Shown: piece after piece, positions 17,102 to 25,598 of the stretch
Position numbering within the stretch: position 1 is the stretch's first letter
How the letters are laid out: the number at the start of each line of letters is the position of its first letter
Assembly (NCBI GenBank): GCA_945910925.1
Contig: CAMDZX010000004.1
Span: 1-29,672, forward strand
Direction: 5' to 3'
Origin: an uncultured bacterium
Lineage (GTDB): Bacteria; Cyanobacteriota; Vampirovibrionia; Gastranaerophilales; Gastranaerophilaceae
Length of the DNA stretch: 29,672 bases
The notes under the pieces: model-generated
Databases searched by the model: none
Told to the model about the DNA's origin: nothing
The model's input: only the letters and a program-made list of their open reading frames with translations
Made by a program: the position numbers and the translations under genes

Positions 17102-18517
17102 ATGGCAGTCAAGCCGGTCGAATACATAAAAGATAGTAGCACGCAAGGATTTGCAGTTGCCGGTGACGAAAAGGTTATCACAAAGCAAAACGCTAATACT
17201 ATCCAAAAAGACGTAGATCAAGGTAATACAGAAGACCTTGATAACGCTCAAGAACGCTGTTTAGAAAGGTATGTTGATTTCGATAATATTGAATATACCG
17301 AAGAAGAAAATAGAAATGTAGGTAGAAATCAGATAAAGACAACTAATGATGATGGTGAAGATTTGTCTGAGAAGGATGGTAAAGGTGGTGCTTTTGGTGC
17401 TGCTTCCGGTGCGATTGCTGGTGCTGCTGGTGCTGCAGCTGCTGCAACGATATTACTTATAGTTGGAACTTCTAAAAAAGGAGCAGAGTTAGCTGAAAAA
17501 CTACCTGGAGCTATGCTTGCTGCAGGTATTGTAGCGGCAGCCGGAGCTACAGCTACTCTAGCTTTATCATATGAAGGTACATTTGATCCGTATCTTGGTG
17601 AACGTAAAAATCAAACTTCTCAAGCTGATGCAAATAACCAAATAATTCAACAATACTATGATGAATTGACCAATAATATGGATTCAATGACAGCTGATAG
17701 TGTTGCATACGCAGCTGCTGCAGAGAAAAAATTTGGTGAAAGTGTAGCTCTTATTGATGTGATTGGTGAAATAGATGCACAAATGATTGTATATAGAGCA
17801 CAAGGTAATGAAGAAAAAGTAGCCGAACTAATGAAACAAAAAGAGCAATATAAAAAAGATGCAGAAGTCCTTAATACAGATGATCCTGATGGTATGGGTG
17901 CATTAAAAGAAAATATTGAACTTTACGCATCAAGAAATGCCGAAGCACAAGGTGTTTCAGAATCCGGTGATATCGTTTCTACCTTCCTTAAAGACGGTAA
18001 TACAATGAAGAAATATGCAAAAGCTGCACAAATTGCATCTTATATAGGTGTTGGAGCTATGTTACTAGGTGTAGTTTTTGCTGCAATAAGAATCGGAAAG
18101 GACTTAGCAGGAATACTTACTGCTCCATTTGCAGCTCCGGATAATGCAGGGATGTTATTGTATGTAGTTGGTGGTGTTATGATGAGCTTAGCTGCTGCAA
18201 ACTTTGGCAAACGTGCTGGTGATGAAGGTGCTGCCTGTGATGCCGGTAATCAAATGGGTGAATACATTGCACAACTCAACGAAAATATTGATGCACAAGC
18301 AGGATTTACTGAAGAAACAGCTGCAGGATATACTGCGATTGATGAAGCAGGAGCAGAAGTAGTTACAAAAACTCAAGAAGGTGTTGACAAGGCACTTCAA
18401 AACCAACAAGGCAGACTCAATCCTCCTGAGAACAACCCAAATCCAACACCAAATCCAACTCCAAATCCAAGTCCAAATCCGAATCCTGAACCTGAGCCGG
18501 AAGAACCTGCGGCATAG
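17102..18517 (+). CDS. Uncharacterised Gly/Ala-rich membrane protein with Asn-Pro repeat tail
   Basis: A protein of 471 residues, family unknown to me. It has a soluble acidic N-terminus (about 1-95). Two adjacent Gly/Ala-rich hydrophobic segments follow at about 98-122 (GAIAGAAGAAAAATILLIVG) and 132-155 (AMLAAGIVAAAGATATLAL). Then comes a hydrophilic helical domain (about 165-300) and two more spans at about 305-328 (IASYIGVGAMLLGVVFAAI) and 345-368. A helical region and a C-terminal NPNPTPNPTPNPSPNPNP tail ending in acidic residues close the protein. Glycine-zipper-like spans suggest tight helix packing or oligomers. No N-terminal signal peptide. AGAGG lies 7-8 bases before the ATG. Pairs of amphipathic spans flanking soluble domains also occur in secreted translocators and pore formers, but nothing here proves that. 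Confidence 0.8.
   Translation: MAVKPVEYIKDSSTQGFAVAGDEKVITKQNANTIQKDVDQGNTEDLDNAQERCLERYVDFDNIEYTEEENRNVGRNQIKTTNDDGEDLSEKDGKGGAFGAASGAIAGAAGAAAAATILLIVGTSKKGAELAEKLPGAMLAAGIVAAAGATATLALSYEGTFDPYLGERKNQTSQADANNQIIQQYYDELTNNMDSMTADSVAYAAAAEKKFGESVALIDVIGEIDAQMIVYRAQGNEEKVAELMKQKEQYKKDAEVLNTDDPDGMGALKENIELYASRNAEAQGVSESGDIVSTFLKDGNTMKKYAKAAQIASYIGVGAMLLGVVFAAIRIGKDLAGILTAPFAAPDNAGMLLYVVGGVMMSLAAANFGKRAGDEGAACDAGNQMGEYIAQLNENIDAQAGFTEETAAGYTAIDEAGAEVVTKTQEGVDKALQNQQGRLNPPENNPNPTPNPTPNPSPNPNPEPEPEEPAA
18437..18484 (+). repeat. Four 12-base tandem repeats encoding Pro-Asn-Pro-X
   Basis: Units CCAAATCCAACA, CCAAATCCAACT, CCAAATCCAAGT and CCAAATCCGAAT run in frame and encode PNP(T/S/N). The unit length is a multiple of three, so slippage would change tail length without breaking the frame. 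Confidence 0.8.
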
Positions 18518-18545
18518 TTATTGGTAGAATTTGATAAATATTTTG

Positions 18546-18575
18546 CTGTGTTATGCTTTTAGGTGAATAAAACAG
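18546..18575 (+). terminator. Possible terminator after the membrane orphan
   Basis: CTGTGTTAT (18546-18554) pairs with ATAAAACAG (18567-18575) with one mismatch around a 12-base loop, and T-rich sequence follows (18576-18589). The stem is weak, but the position, 28 bases after the stop, is right. Confidence 0.35.
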
Positions 18576-18664
18576 TATTATTAATTTTTGACATGTATTG
18601 CAAATTTTATGTTAAAGATATTCTGTCTGTTATTAAAATAGTAAATTTCTTTACACTCTTTACA

Positions 18665-18693
18665 ACTTCTTTTGATGATTGTATGATTATAAT
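18665..18693 (+). promoter_or_regulatory. Candidate promoter of the murA operon
   Basis: A perfect TATAAT at 18688-18693, about 25 bases before the murA start, with only a poor -35 (ACTTCT, 17-base gap). A perfect TTGACA at 18588-18593 lies upstream but has no good -10 at 16-18 bases. Confidence 0.45.
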
Positions 18694-18708
18694 AGTGTTG
18701 AATAGATT

Positions 18709-18720
18709 GGAGCAGTTTTG
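18709..18720 (+). promoter_or_regulatory. Ribosome site and TTG start of murA
   Basis: GGAG at 18709-18712 is followed after 5 bases by TTG (18718-18720). No in-frame ATG occurs before the conserved MurA N-terminal block, so the rare TTG is the start. Confidence 0.65.
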
Positions 18721-20031
18721 GCAGACAAATACAAAATTCAAGGCGGTACCCAGTTAAAAGGTGAAGTAAACATAGGCGGAGCAAAGAACTCTGTCCTAAA
18801 GCTTATGGCTGCCGCAATTCTTGCCAAAGGTGAATCAAAAATATACAATGTTCCCGATCTTACCGATGTTGGGATTATGTTGGAGGTAATAAGCGGTTTG
18901 GGTGTCAAAACTGCTTATGATAAAGAAGAAAAATCAGTTACGATTGATGCCTCCGATATTACTTCCGTTACCGCGAAATACGAATATGTCAGCAAAATGC
19001 GTGCATCTTTCACTATTCTCGGGGCTCTTGTTTCACGTTGTAAAGAGGCTATCGTAGCACTTCCTGGCGGATGTGCAATCGGTGAAAGACGAGTGGATTT
19101 TCATATCAAAGGTTTGGAGGCACTCGGGGCTAAAATAAAAATTGAAAACGGATATGTCCACGCAAAGGCATCAAGGTTGGTGGGGTCTGATATATATCTT
19201 GATATCCCGTCTGTCGGAGCAACCGAAAATTTAATGCTTGCGGCTATTCTTGCGGAAGGTTCTACGAGAATTCAAAATGCTGCCCAAGAGCCTGAAATTA
19301 TAGATTTAGCTAATTTCTTAAATACTATGGGTGCGGATGTTATTGGTGCAGGAACTTCTGAAATTGTTATCAACGGGGTAAAACAGTCTGATTTACATCC
19401 GATAGAATATACTACAATCCCTGATAGGATTGAGGCAGGCACTTTTATGACGGCAGTTGTTGCTTCAAAAGGTAAAGCAATTATCAAAAATGTATTTCCT
19501 GCTCACCTTACCTTCTTTACGGATAAGTTGATAAAAATGGGAGCAAGTATAAAACTCATTGAACCTACGGCGATAGAAGTTTCTTGCAAGAACAGGTTAA
19601 ATTCTTTGAATTTTGTAACTCAGCCTTATCCGGGGTTCCCGACAGATTTGCAGTCAATGGCTATGGTGCTTTTGTCAACTGCAAACGGAGTTGGAATTAT
19701 TACGGAAAGTCTTTATGAAAACAGGTTTATGCAGGTTCCGCACTTGTTAAGAATGGGTGCCGATATTCATCAGGATAGAAACCATGCAATTATAAAAGGC
19801 GTAAAAAAATTGACAGGTGCAACGGTTTCAGCAAGTGACTTGAGAGCGGGTGCATCATTGGTTGTTGCGGCTATTATGGCTGACGGAGTTTCTACAATCG
19901 AAAATCTGCACCATATTGATAGAGGGTATGAAAATTTTGATTCAAAATTAACCGCTTTGGGTGCAAATATTGTCAGATATAGTGATGAAACACAAGATAC
20001 AAGAGGGTTGAATAATGAGTCCCGTGTATAA
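18718..20031 (+). CDS. murA: UDP-N-acetylglucosamine 1-carboxyvinyltransferase
   Basis: A protein of 437 residues with the standard MurA pattern. The N-terminus IQGGTQLKGEVNIGGAKNS holds the conserved K-N substrate contact, and LPGGCAIGERRVDFHIKGL contains catalytic Cys119, the residue fosfomycin attacks; because it is Cys rather than Asp, the enzyme should be fosfomycin-sensitive. TIPDRIEAGTFM and YPGFPTDLQSMAM are later active-site blocks, and LRAGASLVVAAIMADG closes the fold. It adds enolpyruvate to UDP-GlcNAc, the first committed step of peptidoglycan synthesis. The start codon is TTG, supported by GGAG 5 bases upstream and by alignment to the usual MurA N-terminus. It overlaps the next gene by 17 bases. 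Confidence 0.96.
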   Translation: MADKYKIQGGTQLKGEVNIGGAKNSVLKLMAAAILAKGESKIYNVPDLTDVGIMLEVISGLGVKTAYDKEEKSVTIDASDITSVTAKYEYVSKMRASFTILGALVSRCKEAIVALPGGCAIGERRVDFHIKGLEALGAKIKIENGYVHAKASRLVGSDIYLDIPSVGATENLMLAAILAEGSTRIQNAAQEPEIIDLANFLNTMGADVIGAGTSEIVINGVKQSDLHPIEYTTIPDRIEAGTFMTAVVASKGKAIIKNVFPAHLTFFTDKLIKMGASIKLIEPTAIEVSCKNRLNSLNFVTQPYPGFPTDLQSMAMVLLSTANGVGIITESLYENRFMQVPHLLRMGADIHQDRNHAIIKGVKKLTGATVSASDLRAGASLVVAAIMADGVSTIENLHHIDRGYENFDSKLTALGANIVRYSDETQDTRGLNNESRV

Positions 20032-20347
20032 GAGATGGTATGACCATGACCCTAAATTGTTAGAGGTTATTGAATTATTAAAAAATTATCAGGACGAATT
20101 GATGGAGCAGGCTGAACTGTTTCTTCAAAAATTGGAGGAGCAGGTTTCCAAAGAGGCAATTGACAGGTTTTATGAATTGGTAAAACCTATAAACGGGTGT
20201 CGTTGGTATGACAAAAATCCTACTATATCAAAAACCGTTGAAATTTTAAGGGTTGTACCGCCTGATGTTCAAAAGGCTTGTGCTGAAAAGTTTATTTCTG
20301 CCCTAAAAGATATGGGCATTGATTACGAAAGTCAAAATCAAGACTAA
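20015..20347 (+). CDS. Small uncharacterised protein with duplicated RWYD motif
   Basis: A protein of 110 residues that I cannot assign to a family. Two copies of a block are visible 56 residues apart: RWYDHDPKLLEVIELL (residues 7-22) and RWYDKNPTISKTVEILR (63-79). Each is followed by a helical segment, so it may be an internally duplicated all-helical protein. No membrane span or signal. GAGGG lies before the ATG at 20015 inside the end of murA. The stop shares its last base with the mfd ATG (TAATG). This double overlap makes it an integral member of the operon and argues for translational coupling between murA and mfd. Confidence 0.85.
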   Translation: MSPVYKRWYDHDPKLLEVIELLKNYQDELMEQAELFLQKLEEQVSKEAIDRFYELVKPINGCRWYDKNPTISKTVEILRVVPPDVQKACAEKFISALKDMGIDYESQNQD

Positions 20348-23300
20348 TGAGTATTGAACCGTTATTTGAATTTAAACAAAACATAAAACTCTCAAAATCT
20401 TTTGTTGTAACAGGTTTAACGACTTTTTTGAGATTGTTTTTGCTTGATAAAATTGCTAAAACGGGGAAAAAACTTCTTTTTATAACATCAACCGAACAAA
20501 CTGCATTAAAATATCAGAGCGATTTGCTTTCGTTTTTTGGTGTTTCATCAGAGATTTTTCCTTATCAAAATTCTCTGATGTATGAAAGTGTTCCCGTAAA
20601 TACGTATGACTATTCTTCACAGATTAACTTATTATTAACCCCTGCTGATGTTATAATCATGCCTGTAAAAGCATTGTTAGAAAAATTTCCTTCAAGGAGT
20701 TTTTTCAAGAAAAATTCTTTCACTCTCAAAATTGGTGATGAGATTACGCAGAAGGATTTGTTAGAAAAACTGATGAAGCTTGGTTACAAACGCTCCACAA
20801 TGGTTAATGATATCTCTGAATTTAGTATCAGGGGAGATATTGCAGATATTTATACATTGAAAAATAATCCTGTCAGAATAGAGTTCTGGGGCGATGAAAT
20901 TGTTGATATTCGGTATTTTGACAGAGAAACACAAAAATCTGTCGAAAAAATAAAAGAGATTGATATTCTTCCGATGTATAAATTTGTACTGCCCGATGAA
21001 CCACCGAAAAATTTCCCGTCCGAATTAAGGGATAAATTCACGGAAGAACGCTATTTTGAAGGTGTTGAACTGTATCAGAGTTATTTTAATTCCGATTTGG
21101 AATGTGTTTTAGATTATCTTGACGATTATATTCTAGTGTTTGATGAAAAATCGGAAATTTCTTCAAAATATCAATTTATAGAACACGAGTATAACAATCA
21201 AATTGAAGAAAATCTAAAAACAGGATTGATATACGATTTACAAGAGGTAAATCATGTTCCTTATAACGATTTCTTATCTAAAACATTGCGGTTTCAAAGG
21301 ATTGAGTTTAATAATTTCATAGATAGTGATTTTGATGAAATCATTGATTTCAATGCGCAGGTAATAAAGAATTTTAATGCACAAATAGATGAAATTGCCG
21401 ATTTTATAAAATCTCACAACGGTTACGAAGTTGTTATTGCAACGGCTTATTCTGAAAGAGTAAAAGAAATTCTAAAAAAATACGATATATATGATGTCAC
21501 GTACGCCAATAATATTTCTGCAAGTGGAACAGTTATAGAGGACTTAAAATACCTTATATTAACGGATAGAGAACTATTTAATAAAAGGAATAAAGAAGTA
21601 ACCTCCGCAAAACGCTCATCATATAAAGAAAAAGCAGAGTATATAGAAAGCATAAATGATATCAAAGAGGGTGAATATGTTGTTCATTCCGTACACGGTG
21701 TCGGGATTTATATCGGGCTGACTCAACAAGAACTTGACGGTCAGTTAAAGGACTATTTGACAATAGAATACGCACAAAAAGACAGACTTCATATTCCGGC
21801 AGAGCAGATAAATTTGTTATGCAGATACAGGGGTGCCGGTGCTGCAAAACCTAAGCTTTCAAGAATGGGTGGTTCCGATTGGGAAAAAACAAAATCTAAA
21901 GTTAAAAAAGAAGTTGAAAAAGTCGCATATGACCTTCTTAGGTTATATGCAAGACGTCATATGCAGCAAGGAATTTCGTTTGAGCCTGATACAGCTTGGC
22001 AGTTGGAGATGGAAGATGCGTTTGAATATACAGAAACTCCTGACCAGATGAAAGCAATAAATGACGTTAAACTCGATATGGAATCATCAAACCCGATGGA
22101 CAGATTGATATGCGGGGATGTCGGGTTTGGGAAAACGGAAGTTGCTATGCGTGGAATTTTCAAGGCAGTTGCTTCGGGTAAACAGGTTGCAGTTATTGTT
22201 CCTACAACTATTCTTGCATTACAACATTATCAGACAATATCCGAAAGGTTCAAACCGTATGGAATCAACGTCGAGCTTTTATGCAGATTTAGAAGCGCGA
22301 AAGAACAGAAAGAAACTCTAAAAAATATGGCATTAGGAAGTTGCGATGTGGTTATAGGAACGCACAGACTGCTGCAAGAAGGAGTTATGTTTAAGGATTT
22401 AGGACTACTTGTTATTGATGAGGAACACAGATTCGGTGTGCGCCACAAAGAACGGTTAAAAGAGTTTAGAGAAAATATTGATATTATTTCAATGTCTGCA
22501 ACACCTATTCCGAGAACACTTTATATGTCACTTTCGGGGATAAAAGATATGTCCGTAATAAACACTCCGCCTAAAAACAGACTTCCGATAAGAACTTTTG
22601 TCGGAACGTATAACGATACGGTCGTAAAAAATGCAATTATTCATGAACTCGATAGGGACGGACAAGTTTATTATTTGTACAACAGGGTAGAAACAATTGA
22701 AGAATTCAGGCTTAAATTAAAACAGCTTGTACCAAATGCGCGTATTGCGGTCGGGCATGCGAAACTGTCAGAAAAAGAGCTTGAGGAGGTTATAGTCGGG
22801 TTTGCAAATCATGAATATGATGTTTTATTATGCACAACTATTATTGAAAACGGATTGGATATCCCGAATGCAAATACAATGATAATTCATGATGCGGACA
22901 GGTTCGGACTTGCTCAGTTGTATCAACTCAGAGGGCGTGTCGGACGTTCGGAACGTCAGGCGTATTGCTATTGTCTTTATAAGGCAGGAAAGCATATTAC
23001 TAAAGATGCACTCCAAAGGCTTGGTGCCATAAAAGAATTCACAACACTCGGAAGCGGGTATCAGATTGCTATGCGGGATGTTGAAATTAGAGGTGTAGGA
23101 AATATTCTCGGGACAAAACAACACGGACATATGGTTAATGTTGGGTTTGACACGTATTGTCAATTATTGGAAGAAACGGTTAACGAACTCAAAGGTGAAG
23201 TTGTAAAAACCAAACCTCCTGCAATCGTTGATATTAATGTTACTGCATTTATTCCTGAGGACTGGGTAGGATCTAAAGAACAAAAAATGATTGAATACAA

Positions 23301-23703
23301 ACGTCTTGCAGATGTTAGTAACGAAACAGAGCTTAATTATATAGTTTCGGAATGGAAGGACAGGTTCTCAAAAATTCCTGATGAAGTCGATAATTTGATT
23401 AAACTTGTGCGGATTAGACTTATGGCTACCAAAGTTGGTATAACATTAATTCGTGAAAATATGGATAATATAAGAGTTTATACACCGTTCAGAAAAGAAG
23501 AATGGAGAATTTTGCAATGTAAATTATCCAGGACTCTAACAAAAAATATCAGGTGGACAGCCGCTCCAAAAACTTGTGAGGATGCTGCGTCAATACTTTT
23601 GATTAACAATTCTGTTATGAATTTTAATGAATTGTTTAACATGTTATATGATTTGTTCTATGATATAGATAAAATAAGTTACGAATACGAAACAAGAGGA
23701 TAA
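20347..23703 (+). CDS. mfd: Transcription-repair coupling factor
   Basis: A protein of 1118 residues, near the usual Mfd length. The N-terminal UvrB-like module (about 1-320) includes QNSLMYESVPVNTYDYSSQ and FSIRGDIADIYTL. The RNA-polymerase-interacting domain starts near 441 with GEYVVHSVHGVGIYIGL. The translocase has GDVGFGKTEVAMR (Walker A, near 590), VIDEEHRFGVRHKERLK (DEEH box, near 690), SATPIPRTLYMSLSGI, and DRFGLAQLYQLRGRVGRSER (motif VI, near 862). The TRG region follows with GSGYQIAMRDVEIRGVGNILG (about 900-922), and the C-terminal UvrA-regulating D7 domain ends the chain. It displaces stalled RNA polymerase and recruits UvrA. There is no obvious Shine-Dalgarno; the start is coupled to the preceding stop. 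Confidence 0.97.
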   Translation: MSIEPLFEFKQNIKLSKSFVVTGLTTFLRLFLLDKIAKTGKKLLFITSTEQTALKYQSDLLSFFGVSSEIFPYQNSLMYESVPVNTYDYSSQINLLLTPADVIIMPVKALLEKFPSRSFFKKNSFTLKIGDEITQKDLLEKLMKLGYKRSTMVNDISEFSIRGDIADIYTLKNNPVRIEFWGDEIVDIRYFDRETQKSVEKIKEIDILPMYKFVLPDEPPKNFPSELRDKFTEERYFEGVELYQSYFNSDLECVLDYLDDYILVFDEKSEISSKYQFIEHEYNNQIEENLKTGLIYDLQEVNHVPYNDFLSKTLRFQRIEFNNFIDSDFDEIIDFNAQVIKNFNAQIDEIADFIKSHNGYEVVIATAYSERVKEILKKYDIYDVTYANNISASGTVIEDLKYLILTDRELFNKRNKEVTSAKRSSYKEKAEYIESINDIKEGEYVVHSVHGVGIYIGLTQQELDGQLKDYLTIEYAQKDRLHIPAEQINLLCRYRGAGAAKPKLSRMGGSDWEKTKSKVKKEVEKVAYDLLRLYARRHMQQGISFEPDTAWQLEMEDAFEYTETPDQMKAINDVKLDMESSNPMDRLICGDVGFGKTEVAMRGIFKAVASGKQVAVIVPTTILALQHYQTISERFKPYGINVELLCRFRSAKEQKETLKNMALGSCDVVIGTHRLLQEGVMFKDLGLLVIDEEHRFGVRHKERLKEFRENIDIISMSATPIPRTLYMSLSGIKDMSVINTPPKNRLPIRTFVGTYNDTVVKNAIIHELDRDGQVYYLYNRVETIEEFRLKLKQLVPNARIAVGHAKLSEKELEEVIVGFANHEYDVLLCTTIIENGLDIPNANTMIIHDADRFGLAQLYQLRGRVGRSERQAYCYCLYKAGKHITKDALQRLGAIKEFTTLGSGYQIAMRDVEIRGVGNILGTKQHGHMVNVGFDTYCQLLEETVNELKGEVVKTKPPAIVDINVTAFIPEDWVGSKEQKMIEYKRLADVSNETELNYIVSEWKDRFSKIPDEVDNLIKLVRIRLMATKVGITLIRENMDNIRVYTPFRKEEWRILQCKLSRTLTKNIRWTAAPKTCEDAASILLINNSVMNFNELFNMLYDLFYDIDKISYEYETRG

Positions 23704-23707
23704 ATAT

Positions 23708-24853
23708 ATGAAGAGAGTTTTAGTTACAATGTTGGCATCCGTATTTTTATTTACGGGTTGCTCTATGTGTAAAGATACTATTATTAAGGTTAATAACGTA
23801 TCAATTACAAAATCTCAATTTGATAAACAGTTTGAAAAAGAAGCAAGTTCCGGCATGCTTGCACAGATGAATATAAAAATACCGCAAGATGATAATAATT
23901 TTATGTATCTCATGCTTAAAGACAGAATTGTAAATGAATTAACCGTTAAAAGCCTGTTAGATCAAGAAATTGCAAAAAGACACATTAAAGTTACAAAAGC
24001 GGACGTAAATAATGAATTAAAATCAATGATTGACAAAATAGGTTCAAAAGAACAGTTTAATGAACAACTTAAACGTTTTGGTGTGTCTAATGAAGAATTT
24101 ATGAAGGATTTAGAGGAAGAATTAAAAGTAAAAAAATTGATAGGCATGATTAGTAATTTTAAGGTTTCAGATACTGAAGCTCAGGTTTTCTATAATAAAA
24201 ATTCCAAAATGTTTACATATCCTGATAAGGTAAGAGCTTCACATATATTGATTATGGCAAATCCTTTGGAAATACAAAGACAAATCCTTTCAAAACCGGG
24301 TAATAAAAACTTATCTGAAGACGTATTAAAGGAAAAAGTTGTTGCAGAAATGCAAGCCAGATACCAAAAAGCTCAAGATATTCAAGTTTCCGTAAAAAAC
24401 CTTCCTGATAATTTTGAAAAACTTGCAAGAGAAAAATCAGAAGATGTTTCAACTGCTAAAAAAGGCGGAGATTTAGGCTTCTTTGCACAAGCTGATATGG
24501 TTGAACCGTTTGCAAAACAAGCATTCTCTCAACAACCAAATACAATCAGTCCGGTTATTCAGACACCATACGGGTTCCATATTATAAAGGTTACCGATAG
24601 AATTGCTGCAGGTAAAGCACCGTTTGCTAAGGTTAAAGAACAGATAAAAGTTCACTTACAAGCGGAAAAACAAATGTCAGTTTTGGAAAAACTGGTTGTA
24701 CAACTAAAGTCAGAAGCAAAGATTGAATACGTTGATGAAAGTTATAATCCTGTAAATATCCAAGCAAAATTAAAAGAAATGGCAAAAGAAAAGCAACAAG
24801 CGGCAGAAGCTGTAAGTCCCGAAAAGTTTCCCGCAGGTGCTCAAAAGAAATAG
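23708..24853 (+). CDS. SurA/PrsA-like parvulin peptidyl-prolyl isomerase lipoprotein
   Basis: A protein of 381 residues. The N-terminus MKRVLVTMLASVFLFTGC is a lipoprotein signal peptide with lipobox FTGC, so the mature protein is lipid-anchored on the outer face of a membrane. A SurA_N-like helical chaperone domain covers about 25-170. One parvulin domain covers about 175-300, from RASHILIM through KKGGDLGFF and QTPYGFHIIKV. A long insertion between RASHILIM and the AREKSEDVSTAKKGGDLG block holds a Lys/Gln-rich helix. The tail is charged. It should help fold exported proteins. AGAGGA sits before the ATG, 4 bases after the mfd stop, so it is in the murA-mfd operon. Confidence 0.93.
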   Translation: MKRVLVTMLASVFLFTGCSMCKDTIIKVNNVSITKSQFDKQFEKEASSGMLAQMNIKIPQDDNNFMYLMLKDRIVNELTVKSLLDQEIAKRHIKVTKADVNNELKSMIDKIGSKEQFNEQLKRFGVSNEEFMKDLEEELKVKKLIGMISNFKVSDTEAQVFYNKNSKMFTYPDKVRASHILIMANPLEIQRQILSKPGNKNLSEDVLKEKVVAEMQARYQKAQDIQVSVKNLPDNFEKLAREKSEDVSTAKKGGDLGFFAQADMVEPFAKQAFSQQPNTISPVIQTPYGFHIIKVTDRIAAGKAPFAKVKEQIKVHLQAEKQMSVLEKLVVQLKSEAKIEYVDESYNPVNIQAKLKEMAKEKQQAAEAVSPEKFPAGAQKK

Positions 24854-24858
24854 TTAAA

Positions 24859-25488
24859 ATGCAAGTAATAAAACGTGAAAAAACAAATAATGATAATGAA
24901 CTCCTGCTTATCGGGGGTTCATTTTCTCGTAATCCGATACTTGTTGTAGGTGTTGTACATGGTGATGAACCTCAAGGCGAGGATTTGATAAACAGATACC
25001 TAAAAGAAACAAAATCCGGCATGTTGTTTATACCTTGTCTTAATCCTGACGGTAAGAGATTGGGAACACGTACAAATTCAAACGGAGTTGATATAAATAG
25101 GAATTTTCCGACGAAAAATTGGACGGATATATCCGATGAAGATAAATATTTTGGGGGAAGCGAACCTGCAAGCGAAATTGAAACAAGATTTTTGATTGAA
25201 GTTATGGATAAATATCAACCGAGTGCGGTTTTGACACTCCATACCCCATATAAAATCGTGAACTATGACGGGCCGGCACGAGAGCTTGCAGATAGAATTT
25301 CAGATATTATGGATTACCCCGTTGAGGAAAGTATAGGTTATCCGACTCCCGGAAGTTTCGGAACGTATGCCGGTGTAGAAAGAAATATCCCGACAATTAC
25401 TCTTGAAATGGACGAAGATGAAGATATCAATGAATTATATCCTAAAATAAAACAAGTTTTTCAACTGCTTGAACAAATAAATTCTTGA
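24859..25488 (+). CDS. M14-family zinc carboxypeptidase, small MpaA-like form
   Basis: A protein of 209 residues, a compact M14 peptidase. Zinc ligands are H34 and E37 in VVHGDEPQGED, and H128 in VLTLHTPYK. CLNPDGKRLGTRTNSNGVDI followed by NRNFP is the substrate-binding block, with the arginine and Asn-Arg pair. The catalytic glutamate is E183 in TITLEMDEDED. Small bacterial M14 members such as MpaA cleave the gamma-D-Glu-diaminopimelate bond of murein peptides; its place five bases after a lipoprotein foldase in an operon led by murA fits a wall-peptide role. No signal peptide, so it is probably cytoplasmic. No good Shine-Dalgarno; translation is probably coupled. It is the last gene of the operon. 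Confidence 0.88.
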   Translation: MQVIKREKTNNDNELLLIGGSFSRNPILVVGVVHGDEPQGEDLINRYLKETKSGMLFIPCLNPDGKRLGTRTNSNGVDINRNFPTKNWTDISDEDKYFGGSEPASEIETRFLIEVMDKYQPSAVLTLHTPYKIVNYDGPARELADRISDIMDYPVEESIGYPTPGSFGTYAGVERNIPTITLEMDEDEDINELYPKIKQVFQLLEQINS

Positions 25489-25541
25489 ATTTGAATTTAT
25501 TTGTAAACAAATGTAAAGCTTAATCTCTCAATAAGTCAATT

Positions 25542-25570
25542 TTTGCATATAGATATTCTTTATATATACA
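25542..25570 (+). promoter_or_regulatory. Candidate promoter of the 81-residue orphan
   Basis: TTTGCA (25542-25547), 17 bases, then TATACA (25565-25570). The start of transcription would be about 20 bases before the ATG at 25599. Each hexamer is 4 of 6, but the spacing is ideal. Confidence 0.4.
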
Positions 25571-25598
25571 TAGGGGATATTTAAGGGGATTAAGTAAT

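Noticed and set aside
18437..18484. CRISPR or minisatellite array
   Set aside because: The four 12-base units are contiguous, in frame and protein coding, with no spacers.
18563..18757. 64-codon frame between the membrane orphan and murA
   Set aside because: It runs into murA in another frame, has no ribosome site, and its translation is Phe/Ile-rich as expected from AT-rich non-coding DNA.
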